Below are positions 8,913 through 17,290 of a stretch of 64,000 nt of DNA, one piece after another. The notes below the pieces were generated by a model. It did not search any database. It was given only the letters and a program-made list of their open reading frames with translations, and was not told the DNA's origin. Made by a program: the position numbers and the translations under genes. The stretch's first letter is position 1. Each line of letters opens with the position of its first letter. The stretch lies in contig CAVZAE010000011.1 of the NCBI GenBank assembly GCA_963773195.1, positions 1 through 64,000 of the forward strand, given 5' to 3'. The stretch is from CAIWHR01 sp963773195 (lineage in GTDB: Bacteria > Pseudomonadota > Gammaproteobacteria > Burkholderiales > Casimicrobiaceae).

Positions 8913-9881
8913 ATGATGACTCGTCGCGCGTTCGCGCTGGCGCTCGCGCTCTTCGCGTCCGCCGTCGCCGGGCCCGCCCCGGCCCAGGACTACCCGAACA
9001 AGCCGATCCGCTTCATCGTGCCGTACCCGCCGGGCGGCGGCACCGACGTCATCGCGCGGATCCTCCAGGAGCCGGTCGCGGCCGAGCTCGGCCAGCCGAT
9101 CATCATCGACAACAAGGGGGGCGCGGCCGGCAACATCGGTACCGATCTCGCGGCGAAGTCGCCGCCGGACGGGTACACGATCCTGTTCACCCTGTCGTCG
9201 CACACGATCAATCCGAAGCTCTACGACAAGCTGCCGTTCGACGTCGAGCGCGATTTCGCGCCGATCACGCTGGCGACGCTCGTGCCGCAGATCCTGGTCG
9301 CTCATCCGAGCGTGCCGGCGAACAATGTGAAGGAGTTGATCGCGCTCGCGAAGGCGAATCCGGGCAAGCTCAACTACGCGTCGGTCGGCACCGGATCACC
9401 GGCGCACATCGCGGGCGAGCTGCTCAAGCTCAAGACCGGCATCGACATGGTCCACGTGCCCTACAAGGGCGGCGGCCCCGCGGTCGTCGACACGATCGGC
9501 GGGCAGGTCCAGCTCGCGTTTGTCTCGATGCCGGCCGCATGGCAGCACGTCAAGGCGGGCAAGCTCAAGGCAATCGCGGTGACGAGCGCGCGCCGCGCCG
9601 CGGTGGCGCCCGACCTGCCGACGATCGCGGAGACGGTTCCGGACTACGTCGTCGACTCGTGGTACGGCGCGCTCGCGCCGGCCAGGACGCCGCCCGCCGC
9701 GATCGCGAAGCTCAACGCCGCATTTGCGAAGGCGCTCGAGAATCCGCAGGTGAAGGAGAGGCTCCTGGCGCAGGGCGCCGAGGCGGCACCGAGCTCGCCG
9801 GCCGAATTCGAGCGGCGGATCAAGGACGAGCTCGCGAAATGGGAGCTCGTGATCAAGACGGCGAACATCAGGCCGGAATGA
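8913..9881 (+). CDS. Bug-family periplasmic receptor (tripartite tricarboxylate transporter type)
   Basis: Periplasmic solute-binding protein of the Bug/TctC family, 322 residues. A Sec signal ends PAPAQ at about residue 24-25. The hallmark DYPNKPIRFIVPYPPGGGTD follows at once, then NKGGAAGNIGTD and VPYKGGGPAVVDTIGGQVQ. AAGGAG precedes the ATG at 8913 by 5 nt. No TctA/TctB membrane partners are in the window, as is usual for orphan Bug genes. Its stop overlaps the sauS start (ATGA), so the two are co-translated. A sulfonate such as sulfoacetate is a reasonable ligand guess, nothing more. Confidence 0.85.
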   Translation: MMTRRAFALALALFASAVAGPAPAQDYPNKPIRFIVPYPPGGGTDVIARILQEPVAAELGQPIIIDNKGGAAGNIGTDLAAKSPPDGYTILFTLSSHTINPKLYDKLPFDVERDFAPITLATLVPQILVAHPSVPANNVKELIALAKANPGKLNYASVGTGSPAHIAGELLKLKTGIDMVHVPYKGGGPAVVDTIGGQVQLAFVSMPAAWQHVKAGKLKAIAVTSARRAAVAPDLPTIAETVPDYVVDSWYGALAPARTPPAAIAKLNAAFAKALENPQVKERLLAQGAEAAPSSPAEFERRIKDELAKWELVIKTANIRPE

Positions 9882-11320
9882 AGGTCCGCTGGCCCTGGCG
9901 GGGAACCGCAGTCCGATCGGCGGACGCGATCGTCGCCCCGCTCGTGGCGCGCGCCCGCGCGGCCCAGCGTGCGTACGAAACGTGGTCGCAGGAGCGCGTC
10001 GACGAGGCCGTCGTCGCCGCCGGCTGGGCGATCGTCGAGCCGGCGCGCAACCGCGCGCTGGCGGAACGCGCGGTGCGCGACACCGGTCTCGGCAATGTCG
10101 AGGACAAGATCGCGAAGAACCGGCGCAAGACGCTCGGGTTGTTGCGCGACCTGCGCGACGCGAAGTCGGTCGGCATCATCTCGGAGGATCGCCGGCGCGG
10201 GCTGATCGAAATCGCGCGACCCGTCGGCGTCGTCGCCGCGATCACGCCGTCGACCAATCCTGCGGCGACGCCCGCCAACAACATCGTCAACGCGCTCAAA
10301 GGCCGCAACGCGATCATCCTGGCGCCCTCGCCCAAGGGCGCCTCGACGCTCGCGCTTCTTCTCGACTACGTGCACGCGGAGCTCGACCGCGTCGGCGCGC
10401 CGCGCGATCTGGTGCAGATGCTACCGGTCCCGGTCAAGCGCGAGGCGACGTTCGCCCTCATGCGCGCGGCCGATCTCGTCGTCGCGACGGGCTCGCAGAC
10501 CAACGTGCGCGCGGCGTATTCGAGCGGCACGCCGGCGGTCGGCGTCGGCGCCGGCAACGTCACCGCGATCGTCGACGAGACCGCCGACATCGGCGCTGCC
10601 GCGGCGAAGATCGCGACCTCCAAGGCGTTCGACAACGCCACGTCGTGCTCGTCGGAGAACAGCGTCATTGCCGTCGCACCGGTCTACGACGCGCTCGTCG
10701 CCGCTTTCGCGCGCGAGGGAGGCGTGCTGCTCGACAGCGAGGAAACGCGGCGGCTCGAGAACGAAATGTTTCCGGAAGGCAAGCTCGCGCCGGATGTGAT
10801 CGCCCGGTCGGCACCGGCGATCGCCGCGCATGGCGGGCTCATCCGGCCGGAGCTCGAGCGCGCGCGGTTCCTGATCGTCGAGGAGGTCGGCGTCGGTGCC
10901 GACCGTCCGTTCTCGGGTGAAAAACTCTCACCGGTGCTCGCTCTGTATCGCGTCGCCGACTTTGCGGAGGCGGTGGCGCTCGCGACGAAGCTGCTTGCGT
11001 TCCAGGGGGCGGGCCATTCGGTGGGATTGCACACGCGGAAGCTGGAACGCGCGACGGAGCTGGGCCTTACGCTCTCGGCCTGCCGCGTGATCGTGAATCA
11101 GATCCACTGCTTCGCGACCGGCGGCAGCTTCGACAACGCGCTTCCGTTCTCGCTGTCGATGGGGTGCGGTACGTGGGGCGGCAACAGCATCTCGGACAAC
11201 CTCAACTACCGGCACTTCCTCAACATCACGCGAGTGGTGACGCCGTTCGCGCCCGAAGACGTGCGCGAGCCGGCCGACGACGAGATCTTCGGGGAGTACC
11301 GGCGCAAATACCGTGCTTGA
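9878..11320 (+). CDS. sauS: Acylating aldehyde dehydrogenase, SauS-like sulfoacetaldehyde dehydrogenase
   Basis: CoA-acylating aldehyde dehydrogenase, 480 residues. The catalytic cysteine lies in NATSCSSENS, typical of acylating enzymes, with cofactor and active-site segments AITPSTNPAATPANN and GVGAGN. The C-terminal HCFATGGSFDN and MGCGTWGGNS regions match the family. With the CoA ligase next door and xsc upstream, it fits SauS of the sulfoacetate pathway described in Cupriavidus necator: sulfoacetyl-CoA + NADPH to sulfoacetaldehyde. The start overlaps the Bug stop by 4 nt. Other acyl-CoA substrates cannot be excluded by sequence alone. Confidence 0.8.
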   Translation: MKVRWPWRGTAVRSADAIVAPLVARARAAQRAYETWSQERVDEAVVAAGWAIVEPARNRALAERAVRDTGLGNVEDKIAKNRRKTLGLLRDLRDAKSVGIISEDRRRGLIEIARPVGVVAAITPSTNPAATPANNIVNALKGRNAIILAPSPKGASTLALLLDYVHAELDRVGAPRDLVQMLPVPVKREATFALMRAADLVVATGSQTNVRAAYSSGTPAVGVGAGNVTAIVDETADIGAAAAKIATSKAFDNATSCSSENSVIAVAPVYDALVAAFAREGGVLLDSEETRRLENEMFPEGKLAPDVIARSAPAIAAHGGLIRPELERARFLIVEEVGVGADRPFSGEKLSPVLALYRVADFAEAVALATKLLAFQGAGHSVGLHTRKLERATELGLTLSACRVIVNQIHCFATGGSFDNALPFSLSMGCGTWGGNSISDNLNYRHFLNITRVVTPFAPEDVREPADDEIFGEYRRKYRA

Positions 11321-12839
11321 CCGCGAGCCGGCGGCGGCAGCGACGATCCGCGAGGTCATCGATCGGAATGCGCGCGAGCGGCCCGATGCGCCGTACATCC
11401 TGGCGCCGGAGCCGGATGGGGTGCTGAGTTACGGTGGGCTGCGCGAGCTCGCTCGGGGTCTCGCGGGCGAGCTGTCGGCGCGCGGCGTCGCCCCTGGCGA
11501 CGTCGTCTCGTACATGCTCCCGAACGGCATCGCCGCCGCCGGCGTGCTCCTGGGGGCGATGCACGGTGGCCATGTCGCGTCTCCGGTGAGCCTGCTCGCG
11601 CAGGATGTGCTGATCGAGCACACGCTCGCGCATTCGCGCACGCGCATCGTTTTTGCAGCGCCCGAGTTCGTGTCCCGGTTGACGGCGGTCGCGGCCAAGA
11701 TCGGCAGCGGCGCGATCATCCGCGCGACATCGCCGGACGATCTCGCGATCGCTGCTGGACGTGATACCGGGCGCTCGGCAGCGCCAACCCCCGATGCGCC
11801 CGCGCTGCTGATGTACACGTCTGGCACGACCGGCCGTCCGAAGGGTGCGCTCCTGTCGCACGCGAATCTCGTCCACGCGGGGCGCGCCGTCGCGGCGGCG
11901 CACGAGCTCACGCCCGCCGACCGCGTGCTGTCGTCGCTGCCGCTCTACCATGTCAACGGCCAGTGCATCGCGACCATCACGCCCCTCGTCGCCGGCGGCA
12001 GCGTCGTCATGCCGCATCGGTTCAGCGCCTCGCAGTGGTGGAGCTGGGTCGAGCGTTACCGGCCGACGTGGCTCAACGTCGTGCCGACGATCATCGCCTA
12101 TCTGCTCAACGGGCCCGACCCAACGCCCGCGCAGGCAGAGGCGTGTCGCGCGCTGCGCTTCGCACGCTCGGCGTCCGCGCCGCTGCCGCCGGAGCAGCAC
12201 CGCGCGTTCGAGGCGCGCTTCGGCATTTCCGTGCTCGAGGCGATGGGACTCACCGAGTGCGCGTCGGTCGCGTTCGCGAACCCGCTCGACCCGCGCGCGC
12301 GCAAGCTGGGTTCGCCCGGGTTGCCGCTCGGCGTGGAAGCGCGCGTCGTGGCTGCCGACGGGAGAGTGCTTGGCGAAGGTGAGCGCGGCGAGATCGAGCT
12401 CCGTGGCGCGAACGTCATGCTGCGCTACTACGACGACCCCGCCGCCACGCGGCTTGCGGTGCGCGAAGACGGATGGCTTGCGACCGGCGATCTCGGTTAT
12501 CGCGACGCCGACGGCTTCTACTTCATCACCGGCCGGCTGAAGGAACTCATCATCAAGGGCGGCGAGAACATCGCGCCGCGCGAGATCGACGAGGCGCTGC
12601 TCGCGTATCCGGGCGTGCTGGAGGCGGCCGCGGTCGGGATCCCCGATCCGGAATACGGCCAGGAGATCCTAGCCTGCATCGTGCTCAAGCCCGGAGCCCG
12701 GTGTACCGAGGACGCGCTGCGCGCGCACTGCCTCGCGACGCTGGGCCGCTACAAGACGCCGAAGGCTTTCCGCTTCGTCGCGGAGCTGCCGAAGGGTCCG
12801 TCGGGAAAGGTGCAGCGGCTCAAGCTCGCGGAGAGCTGA
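11313..12839 (+). CDS. sauT: AMP-forming acyl-CoA ligase, SauT-like sulfoacetate-CoA ligase
   Basis: ANL-superfamily ligase, 508 residues, starting at GTG 11313 and overlapping sauS by 8 nt. The P-loop-like MYTSGTTGRPKGAL, the A5/A7 region (TGDLGYRDADGFYFITGR) and the C-terminal lysine motif GPSGKVQR are all present. Expected reaction: sulfoacetate + CoA + ATP to sulfoacetyl-CoA, feeding SauS. The functional name rests on tight coupling to sauS and xsc. As a lone gene it would be called a generic long/medium-chain fatty acid-CoA ligase. Confidence 0.75.
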   Translation: MLDREPAAAATIREVIDRNARERPDAPYILAPEPDGVLSYGGLRELARGLAGELSARGVAPGDVVSYMLPNGIAAAGVLLGAMHGGHVASPVSLLAQDVLIEHTLAHSRTRIVFAAPEFVSRLTAVAAKIGSGAIIRATSPDDLAIAAGRDTGRSAAPTPDAPALLMYTSGTTGRPKGALLSHANLVHAGRAVAAAHELTPADRVLSSLPLYHVNGQCIATITPLVAGGSVVMPHRFSASQWWSWVERYRPTWLNVVPTIIAYLLNGPDPTPAQAEACRALRFARSASAPLPPEQHRAFEARFGISVLEAMGLTECASVAFANPLDPRARKLGSPGLPLGVEARVVAADGRVLGEGERGEIELRGANVMLRYYDDPAATRLAVREDGWLATGDLGYRDADGFYFITGRLKELIIKGGENIAPREIDEALLAYPGVLEAAAVGIPDPEYGQEILACIVLKPGARCTEDALRAHCLATLGRYKTPKAFRFVAELPKGPSGKVQRLKLAES

Positions 12840-12884
12840 TCGCCCCGCGTATCATGGCGCGGCTTGCAGCGAGCGGGGGAAGCA

Positions 12885-13571
12885 ATGTTCCTGGGCCATT
12901 TCGGCGTGGCGATGGCGGCGAAAACGGTTGCGCCCAAGCCGTCGCTCGGAACGCTCGTCCTCGCGGCGCTGCTGGTCGACGGCGTATGGCCCGTGTTCCT
13001 TCTTCTCGGCTGGGAGCAGGTCGAGATCGTTCCCGGGACCACCGGGGTCACCCCGCTCGCATTCGTGTCCTATCCCTACACGCACAGCCTCGTCGCCGGG
13101 GGGCTCTGGGCGGCGCTGCTCGCGGGTGGTTATTACGCGCAGCGGCGGGACGGCAATGGCGCAGGGTGGATTGCGGCGCTCGTGCTTTCGCACTGGGTGC
13201 TCGATTTCGCATCGCATCGGCCCGACCTGCCGTTGTGGCCGGGCGGCCCGAAGGTCGGGCTCGGTCTCTGGTCTTCCGTTCCGCTCACGCTCGTCGCCGA
13301 GTTCGCGCTGTTTGGTGCAGGCGCATGGTTGTACACGAAAGTCACGCGGGCGCGCGATCGGGTCGGGACGCTTGGTTTCGCTATTTTCCTGGCCGTCCTG
13401 GTGGTGATCTACATCGCGAGCGTGTTCGGTCCGCCGCCGCCGTCGGTGCCGCTGCTGGCGCTGAGCGCGCTCCTGGGATGGCTGTTCATCGCATGGGCGT
13501 ACTGGATCGATCGTCATCGTGAAACGCTTGGATCCCGTCCTGTAATCTCGAGGAGGACGTCATGGCCGTGA
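12885..13571 (+). CDS. DUF457/YdjM-like membrane protein
   Basis: A 228-residue multi-spanning membrane protein with conserved histidines and aspartates at membrane edges: GHFGVAMAAK near the start, YPYTHSL in the middle and SHWVLDFASHRPDLP. This pattern is typical of membrane-bound metal-dependent hydrolase (DUF457/YdjM-like) proteins of unknown substrate. The ATG at 12885 has GGGGA upstream. It follows sauT by 45 nt and its last codons overlap the next gene by 10 nt. A link to sulfonate metabolism is possible only by position. Confidence 0.65.
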   Translation: MFLGHFGVAMAAKTVAPKPSLGTLVLAALLVDGVWPVFLLLGWEQVEIVPGTTGVTPLAFVSYPYTHSLVAGGLWAALLAGGYYAQRRDGNGAGWIAALVLSHWVLDFASHRPDLPLWPGGPKVGLGLWSSVPLTLVAEFALFGAGAWLYTKVTRARDRVGTLGFAIFLAVLVVIYIASVFGPPPPSVPLLALSALLGWLFIAWAYWIDRHRETLGSRPVISRRTSWP

Positions 13572-13897
13572 CTCTCAACTACGCGATTCATTTCGTCGCC
13601 GACATGGATCGGGCCGTCGCGTTCTATCGCGACACGCTCGGGCTGCCGCTGAAATTCGCCTCACCCGAATGGACGGAGTTCGCGACGGGCGCGACGACGC
13701 TGGCGCTCCATCCGTCGTCGCCGGAGAACCCGCCGGGCACGACGCACCTGGGGTTCGGCACGCCCGACGTCCACGGGTTTCACGCCACGCTCTGCGCGGC
13801 CGGCGTGCGCTTCACGCGCGCACCGGAGCCGCTGCACGGCATCACGCTCGCCGAATTCATCGATCCGGACGGCGGACGGGTCAGCGTGAGCGGATAG
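13562..13897 (+). CDS. VOC (glyoxalase/dioxygenase fold) family protein
   Basis: A 111-residue single-domain vicinal oxygen chelate protein. It shows the two babab halves: NYAIHFVADMDRAVAFYRDTLGLPL, then HLGFGTPDVHGFHATL, ending LAEFIDPDGGRVSVSG. Candidate metal ligands are the His in the first strand and the Glu in AEFIDPDG. AGGAGG lies just upstream of the ATG. Such small VOC proteins may be lyases, dioxygenases or binding proteins; nothing here fixes the substrate. It overlaps the preceding membrane gene and is followed at once by the cyclase-like regulator. Confidence 0.8.
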   Translation: MAVTLNYAIHFVADMDRAVAFYRDTLGLPLKFASPEWTEFATGATTLALHPSSPENPPGTTHLGFGTPDVHGFHATLCAAGVRFTRAPEPLHGITLAEFIDPDGGRVSVSG

Positions 13898-13926
13898 GTA
13901 CGGCGACGATTCGCGGGAGGCCAGCG

Positions 13927-16900
13927 ATCGCAAGCGATCCCGGAGTCCCCTGCGCGAGCTGCGGCGCGGACAACCGTGCGGGGCGGCGCTTCTGCGCGCG
14001 GTGCGGCGCCGTGCTCGGGATCGCGTGCCCGGCGTGCGGATTCGCGAACGAGCCCGGCGAGCGCTTCTGCGGCGGCTGCGGCGGCGCGCTGGTCGCGGCC
14101 GCGGCTTCCTCGCCCACAGCGGTTGCCGGCGACGACGCCGAGCGCAGGCCGGTCACCGTGCTGTTCGCCGATCTCTGTGGCTACACGCGGCTCTCCGAAC
14201 GCCTCGATCCCGAAGACGTGCACGCGCTGCTCGAGCGCTATTTCGGCGCCGTCGACGGCATCGTCGATCGCTTCGGCGGGCGCGTCGACAAGCACATCGG
14301 CGACGCCGTGATGGCGATCTTCGGCGCGCCGGTCGCGCGCGGTGACGAGCCGTCGCGTGCCGTGCGTGCCGCGGCCGCGATCCAGCAGGCGGTACCCGAG
14401 GTCGGCGCGCCATTCGGCGAAACACTGGCGGCTCACGTTGGCATCGCCGCCGGCGAGGTCGTCGCAAGCGGCGTGGGCAGAGGAGAACATCGCGCGTACA
14501 CGGTGATCGGGCCTTCGGTGAACCTCGCGTCGCGACTGGTGGGTGTGGCCGGGGCCGGCCAGGTCGTCGTCGACGGCGCCGTGCACGACGCGATTGCGCG
14601 CGAGGCATCGTGCACGCCGTTGCCGGCGCTCGCGATCAAGGGCTTCGACCGGCCTGTCACCGCATGGCGACTCGACGCGCTCGGCCCTCGCGGCGACGCC
14701 GGAACCGCGCCGTTCGTGGGGCGCACGACGGAGCTCGCGCAACTCTCTGCGCTGCTTCGCGCCAGCGCCGGCGGCAGCGGCGCCGTCGTCCACGTGCGCG
14801 GCGATCCGGGCATCGGTAAGTCGCGGCTCGTCGCCGAGCTCAACCGGATCGCGGCTGCCGACCGCTTCGCCTGCCACACGGGCCTGGTGCTCGATTTCGG
14901 CACGGCGAAAGGGCGCGATCCGATTCGCGACATTGTCGCTTCGCTCGTCGGGCTCGCGCCGACATCATCGCGCGAGGAGCGAGCGCAAGCCCTTACCGCG
15001 GCGATCGCTGCGGGCACGATCGACCGCGATGAGCAGTCCGCGCTCGCGGATCTGCTCGACCTGCCGGCGCCTGCTCTGGGCCACGAGATCTACGCGGCGA
15101 TGGACAACGCAGCGCGCCAGCGTGCCCGCAGCGCCGTCCTGGTGCGGCTCGCCGCCGCGCAGGCGCGTGCGGCGCCGCTGCTCGTCACGATCGAAGACCT
15201 GCACTGGGCCGACGGCGCGACGCTCGGCTATGTGGCGGAACTAGCGCGCGCGGCGGCGTCGATGCGCGCACTGCTCGTGCTGACCTCGCGCGTCGATGGC
15301 GATCCGCTCGCCTCGGGCTTTCGCGCCTCGCTCGCAGGTGCGCCGCTCGCGACGCTCGATCTGGCGCCGTTGTCGGAGGCCGACGCCGTCGCGCTCGCCG
15401 GCGGGTTGGTCGCGACGTCGGCGCGCCTGGTCCGGAAGTGCATCGAGCGCGCCGGCGGCAATCCGCTGTTTCTCGAACAGCTCTTACGAACGGCGGAGGA
15501 GAACGAGGATCGCCTGCCGGCGTCGCTCGCGAGCCTCGTGCTCGCGCGGGTCGACCGCCTGCCCGAGCGCGAACGCGCCGCGCTACGGGCGGCGGCGGTC
15601 GTCGGCCAGCGCTTTCCCTTGGCGCTCGTGCGCCACCTGATCGCCATTCCCGACTATGCCTGTGCGGCGCTGCTGAGCGCTTCGCTCGTCCGTCCCGACG
15701 GTGAGGAGTTCCTGTTCGCCCACGCGCTGATCCGCGACGGCGTCTATGCCTCGCTGACCCGGCCGCGCCGCGCCGAGCTGCACCGCGCAGCCGCCGGGTG
15801 GTATGGCGAGCGCGATCCGACGCTGCGCGCCGAGCATCTCGACCGCGCTGACGCGCCCGAGGCGCCGCAGGCGTATCTTGCCGCGTCGCGCGCACAGGCG
15901 GAGGCGCTGCACCTCGAGCGCGCGCTCACGCTCGCCGAGCGTGGCGCCGCGCTCGCGCGCGAGGCCCCCGACATGTATGCGCTCAATATGCAGCGGGGGC
16001 GCCTGCGCTGCGATGCGGGCGAGGGGGCTCCGGCCGTGGAGGGGTTCACGCGGGCGCTCGCGGCGACGGCGGATCCCGTGGAGCGGTGTCGTGCGCTGCT
16101 CGGTCTCGCGGCCGGCCATCGGCTGATCGCGAATGTCGACGAGGCACTCGCGATGCTCGCCGACGCCGAGCCGATCGCGACAAGTCACGGGCTCACCTCC
16201 GAGCTGGCCGAGCTCCACGCGACGCGGGGGAACGTGCAGTTCGCACGCGGCGACAACGCGGCGTGCCGGGCGGCGCACGAAGCGGGCGCCGTCCACGCCC
16301 GGGCGCTGGGCGATCCCGCGCTGATCGCGCGGGCGCTGAGCGGGCTTGCCGACGCGCACTACGCGACGAGCCGTATGCGCACGGCGCTCGCGCGCTTCGA
16401 CGAATGTGTCGCGCTGTGCGACGCGCATGGCCTCGCGCGGATCGCGATACCCAACCTCGTGATGGGCGGCTTCTGCCGCATGTACATGAGCGAATTCGAC
16501 GCCGGGATCGATAAGATGCGCGCGGGCCACGCGCTCGCGTGCCGAGTCGGCGACCGTCACTCCGAGATGTTCGGGCTCGAGGCGCTCGGCGTTCTCCTCG
16601 TGTTCCGCGGCCATTACGTCGAGGCCGAGCCCGTGTGCACGCGCTCGCTTGCGCTGGCGGAGACGCTCGGCGCCCGCCGCTACCAGGCTCTGCTGCTCTG
16701 CGTACTCGCCGAAACGCGATTCATGCAGGGGGACCTCGAAGGCGCGCACGAACGCAACGCGCGCGCGCTCGTGCTTGCGCGCGAGACTGGAATGGCCTTC
16801 TGCGGGCCGTTGGTCCTCGCGCTCGCGGCGCGAATGCTGGAGGCGGGACCGGAGCGCGAGCGCTGCCGCGACGAGGTGCTCGCCATGCTCAGGCAAGGGG

Positions 16901-17169
16901 CACTCGGCCACAGCCAGATCGGATTCCACCGCCTCGGCATCGACGACGCGCTCGCGCGCGGCGAATGGGGACGAGCGCGCAAGCACGCCGACACGCTCGA
17001 GGCCCTCACCCGCGAGGAGCGGCTGCCCTACGTCGATTTCCTGATCACGCGCGGGCGCTCCCTCGCGACGCTGGGCGAAGATCCGCGGAACGGCGCAGCG
17101 CAAACCGAGATCGAACGCCTCAAGCGCGAGGCGGAGCGCCTAGATTGGCGACTCCACTGGCCGGCCTGA
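13927..17169 (+). CDS. Zinc-ribbon, class III adenylate/guanylate cyclase, AAA ATPase and TPR protein
   Basis: About 1080 residues. Two zinc ribbons open the protein (CASC...FCARCG and CPACG...FCGGCG). A class III nucleotide cyclase domain follows (VTVLFADLCGYTRLSERLD, then VDKHIGDAVMAIFGAP), then an AAA/NACHT-like ATPase with Walker A GDPGIGKSR and Walker B LLVTIEDLHWAD, then a long TPR-like helical region to the end. No ATG, GTG or TTG lies between the upstream in-frame VOC region and the first ribbon. The best site is ATC at 13927, six bases after GGGAGG. Either a rare start codon or a local base error is likely. Role: probable cAMP-linked signalling. Confidence 0.8.
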   Translation: MASDPGVPCASCGADNRAGRRFCARCGAVLGIACPACGFANEPGERFCGGCGGALVAAAASSPTAVAGDDAERRPVTVLFADLCGYTRLSERLDPEDVHALLERYFGAVDGIVDRFGGRVDKHIGDAVMAIFGAPVARGDEPSRAVRAAAAIQQAVPEVGAPFGETLAAHVGIAAGEVVASGVGRGEHRAYTVIGPSVNLASRLVGVAGAGQVVVDGAVHDAIAREASCTPLPALAIKGFDRPVTAWRLDALGPRGDAGTAPFVGRTTELAQLSALLRASAGGSGAVVHVRGDPGIGKSRLVAELNRIAAADRFACHTGLVLDFGTAKGRDPIRDIVASLVGLAPTSSREERAQALTAAIAAGTIDRDEQSALADLLDLPAPALGHEIYAAMDNAARQRARSAVLVRLAAAQARAAPLLVTIEDLHWADGATLGYVAELARAAASMRALLVLTSRVDGDPLASGFRASLAGAPLATLDLAPLSEADAVALAGGLVATSARLVRKCIERAGGNPLFLEQLLRTAEENEDRLPASLASLVLARVDRLPERERAALRAAAVVGQRFPLALVRHLIAIPDYACAALLSASLVRPDGEEFLFAHALIRDGVYASLTRPRRAELHRAAAGWYGERDPTLRAEHLDRADAPEAPQAYLAASRAQAEALHLERALTLAERGAALAREAPDMYALNMQRGRLRCDAGEGAPAVEGFTRALAATADPVERCRALLGLAAGHRLIANVDEALAMLADAEPIATSHGLTSELAELHATRGNVQFARGDNAACRAAHEAGAVHARALGDPALIARALSGLADAHYATSRMRTALARFDECVALCDAHGLARIAIPNLVMGGFCRMYMSEFDAGIDKMRAGHALACRVGDRHSEMFGLEALGVLLVFRGHYVEAEPVCTRSLALAETLGARRYQALLLCVLAETRFMQGDLEGAHERNARALVLARETGMAFCGPLVLALAARMLEAGPERERCRDEVLAMLRQGALGHSQIGFHRLGIDDALARGEWGRARKHADTLEALTREERLPYVDFLITRGRSLATLGEDPRNGAAQTEIERLKREAERLDWRLHWPA

Positions 17170-17222
17170 CCGCACGCCATTCTCTGGATCGGCTAGCAGG
17201 GTTGTCACATCGCGTCGCATCG

Positions 17223-17240
17223 GCGTCACGCGGCTGTAAC
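17223..17240 (+). promoter_or_regulatory. Possible PHO box upstream of pstS
   Basis: GCGTCAC (17223-17229), four spacer bases, then CTGTAAC (17234-17240) give two heptamers 11 nt apart, the spacing of PhoB sites (consensus CTGTCAT repeated). Related GTCAC/GTCGC units precede it at 17204 and 17214. It lies about 50 nt before the pstS ATG in the only intergenic gap of the operon. Several consensus bases are missing, so this is a weak call supported mainly by spacing and position. Confidence 0.45.
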
Positions 17241-17290
17241 ATCCGGGTTCCAGACTCTCGCGCGCCATCCTTCATCGTCCGGGGACATCC

